The notes: a model not told the origin generated them from the letters alone. A stretch of 64,000 nucleotides of DNA from Altererythrobacter sp. (GCA_017308255.1 JAFKFN010000009.1:62001-126000); one strand, 5' to 3'. Shown: positions 48,802 to 58,438, numbered from the stretch's first letter. Made by a program: numbers and translations.

Positions 48802-49286
48802 TCGAAGATTTCCATCAATAGCCGCTCGTAGCGATCCTTGAGGAGGCGGATCCAGGCGTCTTCATCGACCAGATCGAGCACGTGGACGAGCAGTTCGCCG
48901 CGTGACGAATCATATTGCATCCACAACGTGCCGGGCGTCGCCGTGATGATGATGCCGAGCACGGCGAGGCCATATCGGCTGCGCATTTCGAGCGGAACGT
49001 GGATGAAACCGGATCGGCGCCGCGGATTCTGGCGTGACAGGATGATCCGCCCCACCGCGATGTTGGAACGCACCACATCGCCCAGTACCATGACCGTCAG
49101 GCGCGGGATGGCGCTGGTGAAGCGTATCCACACCTTTTCCGGCTTCAGCGCCGCCAGGCCGCGCAAGGCGAACAGGGCGATCGCCGTTCCCAGCACAATA
49201 TGCCCCAGCGACAGCGATTCCTGGAGCACCAGCCACAGGATGACAAGGGCCGGCAGCAGCAGCGGATGGGGCAGCCAGCGCGTCAC
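48798..49286 (-). CDS. mnhE: Mrp/Pha Na+/H+ antiporter subunit E
   Basis: A 162-residue subunit with two N-terminal helices and a cytosolic domain (RRSGFIHVPLEMRSRYGLAVL, then TATPGTLWMQYD). The start is the GTG that overlaps the mnhD stop (GTGA). The C-terminal LVDEDAWIRLLKDRYERLLMEIFE is typical. It is co-translated with mnhD and mnhF. Confidence 0.9.
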   Translation of the reverse strand: MTRWLPHPLLLPALVILWLVLQESLSLGHIVLGTAIALFALRGLAALKPEKVWIRFTSAIPRLTVMVLGDVVRSNIAVGRIILSRQNPRRRSGFIHVPLEMRSRYGLAVLGIIITATPGTLWMQYDSSRGELLVHVLDLVDEDAWIRLLKDRYERLLMEIFE

Positions 49287-50911
49287 GGCGCCACCGGCGG
49301 CTGGCTGATGCGCGGCGCGGACAGCACGGCTTCGGAATAGAGATGCGGCTGGCCGAGCGCCCGCGCGGTCGCCTCCATATAGCCCATGACGGGGCCGGCC
49401 TGGACCATCAGCACGAAGCAGAGCGCGAGGAGGAGCGCGATAGGCGCCGCCTCCACCACGCGGAGATAGGATTGCGGCCGGTCCGCCGGGGTCCACAACA
49501 AGTCTATCCCGGCCCGTGTCATGGTGATCATCGCGGCAAGGCCGGACAGGATGATCAAGGCGATCAGCGCCCATGTGGTGGGGGCGATGGTGTCCTCGAA
49601 GATCAGCAGCCCGTCGATGATGGCGAACTTGGCGATGAAGCCCGACAGCGGCGGCAGGCCCGACAGCAGCAGCGAGCAGAGGATGAAGCCGCCCCCGAGC
49701 ACGGCGATCGTCGCTGGAATGGCGATGCCGCTCTCATCCTCTTCCTCGTCGAAGGTGCCGACATATTCGTCCTCGAAGATGGCTCCGGGGGCGCCAGGCG
49801 CCAGTTCATCGCGCTCGCCGCGTTCGACCGGCTCGATCAGCAGATAGAACGCGGCGACGGCCAGCGTGGAACTGACCAGATAGAACAGGGCCGCCGCCCA
49901 CACCGTGGCGCTGTCCGTCCCGATCGCGGCGAGGAGCGTGCCCGACGAGATCAGGATATAGTTGCCCGCCACCCGCGTCAGCGTCTGCGCGGAAAGGATG
50001 CCGATCACGCCATAGGCGATCGTCGCCAGGCCCCCGATCGTCAGCCAGGTGTCGGCGAAGCCGGCGGCGGCCCCGGCATCCTGCCCGAAAAACAGCGAGG
50101 ACAGGCGCAGGATGACATAAATCCCCACCTTGCTCATGATCGCGAACAGAGCGGCGGCAGGCGGCGCAGCGGCGGCATAGGTCGTCGGCAGCCAGAAGCT
50201 GAGCGGCCACATGCCCGCCTTGACCAGGAAGGCGATGCCCAGGATGGCCGCGCCCCCTTCCAGCAGCATCAGGTCGCTTGCCGGTACATGGGGAATCCGC
50301 GCTGCGAGATCGGCCATGTTCAGCGTGCCGGTGACGCCGTAGATCAGGCTGACCCCGATCAGGAACAGCAGCGAAGTGGCGACATTGATCGTCACGTAAT
50401 GCAGGCCGGCCTTGATCCTGACCACGCCGGAACCGTGCAGCACCAGCCCGTAGGATGCGGCCAGGAGAATCTCGAAGAAGACGAAGAGATTGAAGATATC
50501 GCCGGTCAGGAACGCGCCGTTGACGCCCATAAGCAGCAGCAGGAACAGCGCGTGGAAGCGCGGCCCGGCGCGATCCCAGCGGGCAAGCGCATAGACCATC
50601 GCGGCGAAGCCGAGAATGCTGGTCAGCATCAGCATCAGCACCGAAAGCCGGTCTGCCACCAGCACGATGCCGAAGGGCGCGGCCCAATCGCCGAGCAGGT
50701 AGACCAGCGGCCTGGCCGGCCCGCCATCGGCGGCGGGGGTGCTGACGGTCTGCAGCAGTACCAGCGCCATGGCGAACAGGGCCACGGTGGTGGCGATGCC
50801 CAGCGCCCGCTTCAGCCAGGTCCGCCGGTCATTGAACAACAGCATCGCCGCCGCCGCGACGAGCGGCACGACGATCGGCCCGATCACCAGATGGCTGGCC
50901 CAGCCGCTCAC
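49283..50911 (-). CDS. mnhD: Mrp/Pha Na+/H+ antiporter subunit D
   Basis: A 542-residue NuoN/NuoM-like subunit with about 14 helices, including the conserved Glu helix FNLFVFFEILLAASYGLVL and Lys helix AFLVKAGMWPLSFWLPTTYA of the proton path. The start is a GTG overlapping the mnhC TGA. Odd: a very acidic stretch, roughly residues 370-400 (FEDEYVGTFDEEEDESG), interrupts two helices late in the protein. Confidence 0.93.
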   Translation of the reverse strand: MSGWASHLVIGPIVVPLVAAAAMLLFNDRRTWLKRALGIATTVALFAMALVLLQTVSTPAADGGPARPLVYLLGDWAAPFGIVLVADRLSVLMLMLTSILGFAAMVYALARWDRAGPRFHALFLLLLMGVNGAFLTGDIFNLFVFFEILLAASYGLVLHGSGVVRIKAGLHYVTINVATSLLFLIGVSLIYGVTGTLNMADLAARIPHVPASDLMLLEGGAAILGIAFLVKAGMWPLSFWLPTTYAAAAPPAAALFAIMSKVGIYVILRLSSLFFGQDAGAAAGFADTWLTIGGLATIAYGVIGILSAQTLTRVAGNYILISSGTLLAAIGTDSATVWAAALFYLVSSTLAVAAFYLLIEPVERGERDELAPGAPGAIFEDEYVGTFDEEEDESGIAIPATIAVLGGGFILCSLLLSGLPPLSGFIAKFAIIDGLLIFEDTIAPTTWALIALIILSGLAAMITMTRAGIDLLWTPADRPQSYLRVVEAAPIALLLALCFVLMVQAGPVMGYMEATARALGQPHLYSEAVLSAPRISQPPVAP

Positions 50912-51258
50912 GGCTCGCCGTCCTTTTCCTCGCCATCGACATGGTCGGTGCCCGTCTGCCCGCGCGAGGCAAGCAGCACCACCAGCAGCAGGGCGGTGGT
51001 GGCGAAGGAGATAACGATGGCCGTCAGCACCAGCGCCTGTGGCAAAGGATCGGCATATTGCGAGGGGTCGACGGCAACCCCGCGCTCGATGATCGGCGGC
51101 GCGTCCATCCGTAAGCGTCCCATGGCGAGGATGAACAGGTTCACCGCATAGGACAGCAGGCAAAGGCCGATGATGACCTGGAAGGTCCGCGGCCGGAACA
51201 GCAGCCAGATGCCCGAAGCCGTGAAAATACCGATGCCGAGGGCGAGGACGATCTCCAT
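50908..51258 (-). CDS. mnhC: Mrp/Pha Na+/H+ antiporter subunit C
   Basis: A 116-residue NuoK-like subunit with three helices, containing QVIIGLCLLSYAVNLFILAMG and DPLPQALVLTAIVISFATTAL, the strongly conserved MrpC core. The C-terminus is acidic. Its ATG overlaps the stop of mnhA (TGATG) and its stop overlaps mnhD. Confidence 0.94.
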   Translation of the reverse strand: MEIVLALGIGIFTASGIWLLFRPRTFQVIIGLCLLSYAVNLFILAMGRLRMDAPPIIERGVAVDPSQYADPLPQALVLTAIVISFATTALLLVVLLASRGQTGTDHVDGEEKDGEP

Positions 51259-54188
51259 CAGGCCGCGCCCCCATCGCTCGCAGGCAGCGAAGCCTTCGGC
51301 TCATCCGCCGGTGCGCGGGGAATGCGGATCGACTGGTGGGCAAGCGCGATCAGGATCAGCACCGTGGCGCCCACGACCAGGCCGAACACCCCGAAATCGA
51401 ACAGCACCGCGCTGGCCGCCGGCACGGTGCCCACGCCCGGCACGGCGATATAGCTGAAGAAGGACGTGAGGAACGGATAGCCGAACAATGACGCGCCCGC
51501 GCCCGTCAGCGCCGCGCAGAGCAGCCCCGCCCCGATCCAGCGCAGCGGGCGGATCGAAAGCAGAAGCTCCACCTGCCGGGTGCCCCGCGCCATGTACTGG
51601 ATCAGGATGGCGATCGACATGACGATGCCCGCCCCGAAGCCGCCGCCGGGGGAATCATGCCCGCGCAGCAGCAGATAGAGCGAGAACACGATGATGACCG
51701 GAAACAGCCATTCCATGATGACCTTCGGCGCCAGCATGTAATCCGCCGCGGTGTCGCCCACGGCGCGATCGGGGCTGGCGTGATCCGAAGCGGTCTGCTC
51801 GCGCTGCTGCACCGGGCTGGCGACGCTTTCGGCGGCGGGGCGGAACCGGCGCAGCAGCGCGAAGACGGTCAGCGCCACGATGCCCAGCACCGTTATCTCG
51901 CCCAGCGTGTCGAACCCCCGGAAATCGACCAGGATGACGTTGACGACATTGGTGCCGCCGCCTTCGAAATAGGCGTGCTTCATGAAATAGCGCGAGATGC
52001 TGTGCGGCAGCGGCCGGGTCATCACCGCATAGGAGACCAGCGCCATGCCCAGACCCGCGGCGACGGCGACCAGCAAGTCGGTCGAGCGGCGCAGGCCGAC
52101 CTGGATGGGCACGCGGGCTTCCGGCCAGTGGTCGGGCACCCGCTTGGGCAGCCAGCGCAGGCCCAGAAGCAGAAGCACGGTGGTGACGATTTCCACCAGC
52201 AACTGGGTGACGCCGAGATCGGGCGCCGAAAGCCAGATGAAGCTGATGCAGGTGGCAAGGCCCGCGCCGCTGGTGAGGATCAGCGCGGCGAGGCGATGGT
52301 ATTTCGCCTGCCAGGCCGCGCCGATGGCGCAAGCCGCACCCAGCAGCCAGACAATCGCAAAGGAAGGATCGAGCAAAGTCACCGGCAGCGGCCCGGGGCG
52401 ATAGTCGAACCGCACGAATGGAAGCAGGCCGGCGATGAGCGCCAGGCAGACCAGCACGCGCAGCTGCGGTTGGAGCCGCCGCGTCCCGAACAGCGCCTCC
52501 AGCCATCGGGCCCCGGCGACGATGACGGCAAGAACCGCCTCGAATGTCTTGCGGCCCTTGAGCCGCCCGATCACCGGGGATCGCTTCATCGCGTTCAACC
52601 GATCGCGGAACAGCATATACAGCACTGTGCCTGCAACGAGCGCCGTGAGGCTCATCAGCATGGGCGCGTTGAAGCCGTGCCAGATCGCCAGGCTGTAGAC
52701 CGGCGTCCGATCCCCCAGCACCGATTGCACCGCCGTGGCCAGGAACGGCCCGATCGTCAGCGCCGGGACGATCCCGATGACCAGGCAGGCGAGAACCAGG
52801 ACCTCGATCGGCACCCGCATCCACAGCGGCGCTTCTTCCGGCTGGCGCGGCAGGTCGACCGGCGGCGGCCCGAAAAAGGTCTGATGGATGAAGCGGATCG
52901 AATAGAGCACGGCGAACGCGCTCGCCAGCGTGGCGATAACGGGCAGCAGCTGGTCGACGAAGGTGCCGCTGTGTTCGGCCAGCGCTTCGGCCAGGAACAT
53001 TTCCTTGGACAGGAAGCCGTTGAGCAGCGGCACCCCGGCCATCGCCGCCGCCGCCACCATGGCCAGCGTGGCGGTGATGGGCATGTAACGGTAAAGCCCG
53101 CTCAGCCGCCTCAGGTCTCGCGTGCCGGTTTCATGGTCGATGATCCCGGTGGCCATGAACAGCGAGGCCTTGAAGGTGGCGTGGTTGACGGTGTGGAAGA
53201 TCGCCGCCACCGCCGCCAGCGGGCTGCCGAGGCCCAGCAGCAGGGTGATCAGGCCAAGATGGCTGATCGTCGAATAAGCGAGCAGCCCCTTCAGATCCTG
53301 CTGGAAGATCGCCGCCCAGGCCCCCACCAGCAGCGTCGCCAGCCCTGTGGAAGAGACGATGAAATACCATTCGTCCGTCCCCGCCAGCACCGGCCACAGG
53401 CGCATGAGAACGAAGATCCCCGCCTTCACCATGGTGGCGGAGTGGAGATAGGCCGATACCGGCGTCGGCGCGGCCATGGCGTGGGGCAGCCAGAAATGGA
53501 ACGGCACCTGCGCGCTCTTGGTGAAGGCGCCGACCAGGATGAGAAGCAGCGCCGGCATGTAGAGCCCGCTGGACCGGATCAGATTTTCGGACGCCAGGAT
53601 GCGGTCGATGTCATAACTGCCGACGATCCGCCCGATGATCAGGATGCCGAGGAGAAGGCACACCCCGCCCGCGCCGGTGGTGATCAGGGCGATGCGGGCG
53701 CCATCGCGCGCGCTTTGATTCTGGTGCCAGTATCCGATCAGCAGGAACGAGAAGAGGCTGGTCAGCTCCCAGAAGAAGGCCATCTGCACCAGGTTGCCGG
53801 AAAGGACCAGGCCCAGCATCGAGCCCATGAACGCGAGGAAGAACGAGAAGAAGCGTGGAACCGGGTCCTCCGCGGACATGTAATAGCGCGCATAGAGCAC
53901 CACCAGGGCGCCGATCGCCAGGATCAGGAAGCCGAAAAGCCACGAGAGGCCATCCAGCCTCACGCTCAGGTTCAGGCCCAGCGAAGGCAGCCATTCGATG
54001 TCATAGCGCAGGCCCCCCCCGCCCGGCAGCGCCGGATAGGCCGCGATCAGGATGGCCGTTCCGATGAGGGCGATGGTTCCGGCCAGCAAGGCCGCCACGT
54101 TACGCGCGCCCGCTGGCAGGAAACCCGCAACGATGCTTCCCGCGAAAGGCAGGATCAGCGCGATCAGCAGCAGCCGGTCAACGGCCAT
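51258..54188 (-). CDS. mnhA: Mrp/Pha Na+/H+ antiporter, fused subunits A and B
   Basis: A 976-residue fusion. Residues 1-~770 are MrpA, a NuoL-like subunit (MAFFWELTSLFSFLLIGYW, SAQVPFHFWLPHAMAAPTPVSAYLHS in outline, SATMVKAGIFVLMR). The C-terminal ~200 residues are MrpB (RGHDSPGGGFGAGIVMS). The fusion and the order AB-C-D-E-F-G define a group-2 Mrp (Pha) operon. It is the first gene; no strong ribosome-binding site precedes the ATG. A small XRE regulator is divergent. Confidence 0.94.
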   Translation of the reverse strand: MAVDRLLLIALILPFAGSIVAGFLPAGARNVAALLAGTIALIGTAILIAAYPALPGGGGLRYDIEWLPSLGLNLSVRLDGLSWLFGFLILAIGALVVLYARYYMSAEDPVPRFFSFFLAFMGSMLGLVLSGNLVQMAFFWELTSLFSFLLIGYWHQNQSARDGARIALITTGAGGVCLLLGILIIGRIVGSYDIDRILASENLIRSSGLYMPALLLILVGAFTKSAQVPFHFWLPHAMAAPTPVSAYLHSATMVKAGIFVLMRLWPVLAGTDEWYFIVSSTGLATLLVGAWAAIFQQDLKGLLAYSTISHLGLITLLLGLGSPLAAVAAIFHTVNHATFKASLFMATGIIDHETGTRDLRRLSGLYRYMPITATLAMVAAAAMAGVPLLNGFLSKEMFLAEALAEHSGTFVDQLLPVIATLASAFAVLYSIRFIHQTFFGPPPVDLPRQPEEAPLWMRVPIEVLVLACLVIGIVPALTIGPFLATAVQSVLGDRTPVYSLAIWHGFNAPMLMSLTALVAGTVLYMLFRDRLNAMKRSPVIGRLKGRKTFEAVLAVIVAGARWLEALFGTRRLQPQLRVLVCLALIAGLLPFVRFDYRPGPLPVTLLDPSFAIVWLLGAACAIGAAWQAKYHRLAALILTSGAGLATCISFIWLSAPDLGVTQLLVEIVTTVLLLLGLRWLPKRVPDHWPEARVPIQVGLRRSTDLLVAVAAGLGMALVSYAVMTRPLPHSISRYFMKHAYFEGGGTNVVNVILVDFRGFDTLGEITVLGIVALTVFALLRRFRPAAESVASPVQQREQTASDHASPDRAVGDTAADYMLAPKVIMEWLFPVIIVFSLYLLLRGHDSPGGGFGAGIVMSIAILIQYMARGTRQVELLLSIRPLRWIGAGLLCAALTGAGASLFGYPFLTSFFSYIAVPGVGTVPAASAVLFDFGVFGLVVGATVLILIALAHQSIRIPRAPADEPKASLPASDGGAA

Positions 54189-54287
54189 GAGTGGGTTCGG
54201 CGCTTCCTGAAGGCATCGTCATTGTCGGCTCTCTTGCAATGTCAGCCAATATGGTTGATTTTATCCGTTCAAGGCAAGAGACCTTTG

Positions 54288-54518
54288 ATGATTTTATTGC
54301 CGGAACAATGCCGCGCAGCGCGCGCACTGCTGAACTGGACCCAGGCCGAACTGGCGCGGTACGCCGGGGTTTCCCGCAGCACCGTCCGCGATTTCGAAGG
54401 CGCGCGCCACCAGTTGCACCGATCCACCGAAGCGCAGCTGATCCGCACGCTGGAAATCGCCGGCGTGCGCCTGCTGCCGGCCGATCGCGAAGGGCCCGGG
54501 GCCCGGCTCTGCAAGTGA
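54288..54518 (+). CDS. Small XRE-type helix-turn-helix regulator
   Basis: A 76-residue protein consisting of one HTH domain (ARALLNWTQAELARYAGVSRSTVRDFEG) and a short tail (TLEIAGVRLLPADREG), as in stand-alone XRE regulators of alphaproteobacteria. The ATG at 54288 is used; the in-frame sequence upstream is antisense to mnhA. Being divergent from the Mrp operon, 99 bp away, it is a candidate regulator of it. Confidence 0.75.
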   Translation: MILLPEQCRAARALLNWTQAELARYAGVSRSTVRDFEGARHQLHRSTEAQLIRTLEIAGVRLLPADREGPGARLCK

Positions 54519-54537
54519 CGCCGCCGGCGCCCGTGGA

Positions 54538-55848
54538 TCAGAACGGGAAGGCCATGTGGATCGCCGCGATGGCCACCGCGAAGGTGATGGCATTGAGCGG
54601 CAGGCCGATGCGCACGAAATCCAGATAGCGATAGCCCGCCATCTGATAGACGATGACATTGGTCTGATAACCGAACGGCGTGGCGAAGGCGGCGCTCGCC
54701 GCCATCATGACCACGACCAGAAAGGGCCGCGGGCTGACGCCGAGGCTTTCCGCCAGCGCCACCGCGATCGGCGTCACCAGCACGGCGACCGTCGCGTTGG
54801 ACAGCAGCTCGGTCAGCACCATGGTGAGGATATAGAGCACCATCATCGCCACGAGCGGGCTGAGGCCGTTCACGCTGGTGATCAGCACGCGCGAAGCTTC
54901 GTCGGCAAGGCCGCTCTGCTCCATCGCGATGCCGATCACCACCATGCCGGCGATCAGGATCAGGATTTCCGGCCGCAGCCCGCTATAGGCCTCGTCCGCG
55001 CTGATGACGCGCAGCAGGATCAGCAGGACCGCGCCGGTAAAGGCGGTCGCGGCGATCGGCGCGACGTGGAACGTGGCCAGCAGAACGGCGGCGACGAACG
55101 TCGCCAGCGCCACGGCTGCCTTGGCCGGCTGGAACTGGCGCGGCTCGGCAAAGACCTGCACGTCCCCCACCTGGGCGCTGTTGATGTGGGTCCCGCCAAC
55201 CAGGTCGGGGTTTCCCATCCTCATCTCTTCCTCGTGCTTCCCGCCGAGAAGCCGCCCGCTGAACAGGAACAGGTAAAGCCCGCCGGCCAGCGCGATCGGC
55301 ACGCCCACCGGGGTGATCTCGAAGATGCCGAAACGCGGCTGGCCCGAAAGGCTCGCCATGTCGTCCACCAGCAGGTTGGTCGAGGTGCCGATCAGCGTGC
55401 AGCAGCCGGTGAGCACGGTGATGTAGGACAAGGGGATCAGGAAACGCTTGGGCGAAAGGTTCAGCCTGGTGGCCACATCGCGTATCACCGGCGCGCCCAG
55501 GACGACGATCGGCGTCGAATTGAGGAAGCAGGAAAAGAAGCCGATCACGCTCAGCAACAGCCAGATGCCGGCGGCGCCCAGCCGCTCGCACATTCGCACC
55601 GCCAGCGCGATCGCCCGGTCGAGCAGCCCCGACAACTCGAGCGCGTAGGCGATCACGAACAGCGATGCGAGGGCGATGATCGCCGGGCTGGCGAAGGCCC
55701 CCTGCACGTCGATCGGGCGCACCACGCCGGTCATCAGCAGCACCGCGGCCCCGGCCAATGCGACGACGTCGGATCGCACCTTGTCCCAGATGAGCGCTGC
55801 AATCACCGCCGCGAGGACCAGCAGTGTCAGAATCTGATCGATCGCCAT
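54538..55848 (-). CDS. SLC13 (DASS) family anion/Na+ symporter
   Basis: A 436-residue transporter with about 12 helices in two inverted halves. The substrate/Na+ SNT-type motifs appear as LNSTPIVV (~110) and LSNATVAVLVTP (~345), with LIGTSTNLL and FATPFGYQTNVIVY. The usual cytosolic TrkA-C pair is absent; only a short soluble linker (~205-235) lies between the halves. Substrate (sulfate, dicarboxylate or other) is not determinable. agaggg precedes the ATG. Confidence 0.85.
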   Translation of the reverse strand: MAIDQILTLLVLAAVIAALIWDKVRSDVVALAGAAVLLMTGVVRPIDVQGAFASPAIIALASLFVIAYALELSGLLDRAIALAVRMCERLGAAGIWLLLSVIGFFSCFLNSTPIVVLGAPVIRDVATRLNLSPKRFLIPLSYITVLTGCCTLIGTSTNLLVDDMASLSGQPRFGIFEITPVGVPIALAGGLYLFLFSGRLLGGKHEEEMRMGNPDLVGGTHINSAQVGDVQVFAEPRQFQPAKAAVALATFVAAVLLATFHVAPIAATAFTGAVLLILLRVISADEAYSGLRPEILILIAGMVVIGIAMEQSGLADEASRVLITSVNGLSPLVAMMVLYILTMVLTELLSNATVAVLVTPIAVALAESLGVSPRPFLVVVMMAASAAFATPFGYQTNVIVYQMAGYRYLDFVRIGLPLNAITFAVAIAAIHMAFPF

Positions 55849-55951
55849 GCCCTCTATGCCATGACTGAGCAGGCGCGGCTGTCAACGCCGGGATGGTGGT
55901 AAAAAGCCAATTCGATATGGAGGATAGCGTAGGATTTGCTATCACTCCCCC

Positions 55952-56842
55952 ATGCAGGAACCCAGTGTCAGGACCAGCCGGCTCGCCATAGCGGGCGGTT
56001 TCGCCGCCGTAATCCTAGTGGGCGGAATCGGCTTCATCCTCGGCCGCGGCACCGCGCACCCATCTCCCCACCCGCAAACCCCGCCCGCGATCACGGCGCC
56101 CTCCCCAACCCCCGCGCCGGGCCCGGAAACGGCCGGCCTGCTCGATCGCGCGGCGCTCCTGGCGCTGGCGGGAAGCGCGGCCGATGCGTTCGCGGCCGGC
56201 GATCCGATGCCAACAGGCGTGGCCGAGGCGGCGGGCAAGCGCTTCGACCTGCTGCTGCCCTTCGGCTGCGGCGGCCCCAGCGCCGAGGGAAGCACCCTGC
56301 CCCTGCGCTGGCGCTATGACACCGCCGCGCAGACACTGCGTGTCACCGCTGAAACAGCGGAGTGGCGGCCACGGGAATGGAATGTTCCCGAAGCCGGCAT
56401 TGACGCGATCCGGGGCTTCTGGATCGCCCGCCCCTGGTCTTCCAGCGGAACCTGCCCCAGCCAGACGGGCCAGGCCATGGCCCAAGGCATGGAGCCGATC
56501 ATCCTGCCCGGGCAGACGCTGGCCATCGCGCAATTCCTGACCGGCCCCGACCGGCGCGGCGACCACGCGTTCACGGTCGTGCAGCGCGTTCCCGCGACGG
56601 CGATCGACACCTCGCGCGGTTTCCGCGTGCGGTTGATCGGGCGTATCGCGAGAGTGCCGGGCGGCGGCCCTGTGCGGTGCATCCAGCCCGGAGGCATAGA
56701 CCAGCGGCCGATCTGCGTGATCGCCGCGTCGGTGGATGAAGTGCGTATAGAGAACGCCGCGAGCGGCACCCCTCTGGGCACCTGGAACCAGCGCACGCGG
56801 GCGGGTGGCGCCGATGCCGCCGCATCGCAAAGCGAGGGATAA
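55952..56842 (+). CDS. Membrane-anchored periplasmic protein, unknown function
   Basis: A 296-residue protein with one N-terminal membrane helix (LAIAGGFAAVILVGGIGFILG), a Pro/Thr-rich linker (~36-58) and a soluble domain. Four or more cysteines (FGCGG, SGTCPS, VRCIQ, PICVI) suggest disulfides. No family is recognised. It converges with the DUF1178 gene. Length and composition are normal for the region. Confidence 0.65.
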   Translation: MQEPSVRTSRLAIAGGFAAVILVGGIGFILGRGTAHPSPHPQTPPAITAPSPTPAPGPETAGLLDRAALLALAGSAADAFAAGDPMPTGVAEAAGKRFDLLLPFGCGGPSAEGSTLPLRWRYDTAAQTLRVTAETAEWRPREWNVPEAGIDAIRGFWIARPWSSSGTCPSQTGQAMAQGMEPIILPGQTLAIAQFLTGPDRRGDHAFTVVQRVPATAIDTSRGFRVRLIGRIARVPGGGPVRCIQPGGIDQRPICVIAASVDEVRIENAASGTPLGTWNQRTRAGGADAAASQSEG

Positions 56843-56877
56843 CAATCGGTCGCAGCCGGGGATGCCCGGCGGCGCGC

Positions 56878-57348
56878 TCAGTTGATTTCGTCGGGCGGAG
56901 CCACCGGGAACGGCAGGGGCGATACGGGGATGCCTTCGTCCACCAGCGCGCGGGCTTCTTCGGGCGTTGCCTGGCCGTGGATGGTCTCGGCCTCACGCTC
57001 TCCATAATGCATCGCGCGGGATTGTTCGGCGAAGGTATCGCCGACCCACTTCGAACGCTTGAGCGCCTTGGCCTGCGCCTCCGCCAGGTTGCGCAGCGCC
57101 TCTGTCACCTCGGGCGGCATGGCGCCGGTGGCCATTGCGTGCTTGGGCTGGTTCGGCTCCGCCGTCACCGCACCTCGGTTGCCCTTGCGCGGCACGGCCG
57201 GGGCCATCGGCGCCTTGGCGACCGCCGAGGAACCGCATTGCGGGCAGGAGACGAAACCCTCGGCCACCTGCTCGGCGAAATCCTCCGACGATCCGAACCA
57301 GCCTTCGAAGCGGTGGCCCTGATCACAGGAAAGGTCGTAAACGATCAT
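56878..57348 (-). CDS. DUF1178 family protein
   Basis: A 156-residue protein. It starts MIVYDLSCDQGHRFEGWFGS and contains a treble-clef-like pair: C8 with H12, and CPQCG (~35-39). The C-terminus TPEEARALVDEGIPVSPLPFP is typical of DUF1178. The function is unknown. Its start overlaps the nitrilase-family stop by 4 nt, the usual alphaproteobacterial pairing. Confidence 0.88.
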   Translation of the reverse strand: MIVYDLSCDQGHRFEGWFGSSEDFAEQVAEGFVSCPQCGSSAVAKAPMAPAVPRKGNRGAVTAEPNQPKHAMATGAMPPEVTEALRNLAEAQAKALKRSKWVGDTFAEQSRAMHYGEREAETIHGQATPEEARALVDEGIPVSPLPFPVAPPDEIN

Positions 57349-58172
57349 GATCCCGACGATCTAAGGATCGGCCGGCGATTGGCAAGGCTGGGCAACTGGC
57401 GCCGCACTTGCGCGATCCGGACCGGATCGATCTCCGCAAAGCCCAGGCCGGGCTCTTCGCCCCCCAGATCCAGCAGCACCTCCCCCCAGGGATCGACCAG
57501 CAGCGAGTGGCCATAAGTCTCCCGCCCATCGGCATGGCGGCCCACTTGCGCGGCGGCCACGACATAGGCGCTCGCCTCGATCGCCCGGGCGCGCTGCAAC
57601 ACATGCCAATGCGCCTTGCCGGTCGGCACCGTGAAGGCCGCCGGCACTGCGATGACATCGCAAAGCTGTTGGCCAAGCTCTTCGAACAGCGCCGGAAACC
57701 GCACGTCATAGCATATGGTGAGACCCAGTCGCCCCACCGGCGTCTCGGCCACGGCGGCCCTGTCACCGGCACCATAGGCGGCAGATTCGCGCCAAGTCTC
57801 GCCGGTTTCGAGCTGGACGTCGAACATGTGGATCTTGTCATAGCGCGCGGCGATCTTCCCGTCGGCATCGATCAGGAACGAGCGATTGGCCCAGCGGCCG
57901 TCCGCGCGCTTTACCGCCAGAGAGCCGATCGCCACCCATATGCCGCGCTCCGCCGCCGCGGCACGCGCGGCCGCCAGCACGGGATTCTCGCTTTCGAGGA
58001 CGATGTGCGCCCTCGCCCGCTCACGATCGCGGTCGAGCAGGCCCGACATCTCCGGCGTGAACAGCATCGCCGCCCCGCCTTCAGCCGCGCGCCCGATAGC
58101 CTCGACGATAACGGCGGCGTTCACCGCAGGGTCGATGCCCGAGGTCATTTGCAGCACGGCGATCCGGGCCAT
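57345..58172 (-). CDS. Carbon-nitrogen hydrolase (nitrilase superfamily, Nit-like)
   Basis: A 275-residue nitrilase-superfamily amidase. The catalytic triad is Glu in LFTPEMSG (~42), Lys in ARYDKIHMFDV (~113) and Cys in LTICYDVRFPALF (~152). It belongs to the Nit1/Nit2-like branch that removes damaged deaminated glutathione in other organisms, which fits its position next to glutaredoxin. The ATG at 58172 was chosen; it follows grxC by 2 bp. Confidence 0.9.
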   Translation of the reverse strand: MARIAVLQMTSGIDPAVNAAVIVEAIGRAAEGGAAMLFTPEMSGLLDRDRERARAHIVLESENPVLAAARAAAAERGIWVAIGSLAVKRADGRWANRSFLIDADGKIAARYDKIHMFDVQLETGETWRESAAYGAGDRAAVAETPVGRLGLTICYDVRFPALFEELGQQLCDVIAVPAAFTVPTGKAHWHVLQRARAIEASAYVVAAAQVGRHADGRETYGHSLLVDPWGEVLLDLGGEEPGLGFAEIDPVRIAQVRRQLPSLANRRPILRSSGS

Positions 58173-58174
58173 GG

Positions 58175-58438
58175 TCAAATCCCCAGCAGGAGATCGAGCT
58201 TCCCTTCCCGGTCGAGCCGGGCGAGATCGTCGGACCCGCCGATGGCTTTCCCATCGATGAAGATCTGCGGCACGGTCGTGGCGTCCGGCTTGCGCTGTTG
58301 CAGTTCGGCCTTCTTCGGGCCGCCCAGAGTGACGTCGTATTCGATGAAATCGACGCCTTTCTCCTCCAGCAAGCGCTTGGCGCGGTGGCAATAGCCACAC
58401 CACGCCTTGGTGTAGATCTCCACGAGGGGATGGCTCAC
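58175..58438 (-). CDS. grxC: Glutaredoxin 3
   Basis: An 87-residue glutaredoxin. The active site is CGYC (residues 13-16) rather than the more common CPYC. The GSH-binding TVPQIFIDGKAIGGSDDL is intact. GTG at 58438 follows gaagga; upstream in-frame sequence overlaps the sHsp promoter and is unlike the family. It leads the grxC-nitrilase-DUF1178 operon. Confidence 0.9.
   Translation of the reverse strand: MSHPLVEIYTKAWCGYCHRAKRLLEEKGVDFIEYDVTLGGPKKAELQQRKPDATTVPQIFIDGKAIGGSDDLARLDREGKLDLLLGI

Noticed and set aside
49343-51151. A 602-codon plus-strand frame opposite mnhD/mnhC
   Set aside because: Gln/Arg/Asp-rich low complexity, antisense to two recognised Mrp subunits.
51657-54287. Long plus-strand frame opposite mnhA that runs into the XRE gene
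   Set aside because: Only the last 76 codons, after the ATG at 54288, resemble a protein (HTH). The rest is antisense to mnhA.
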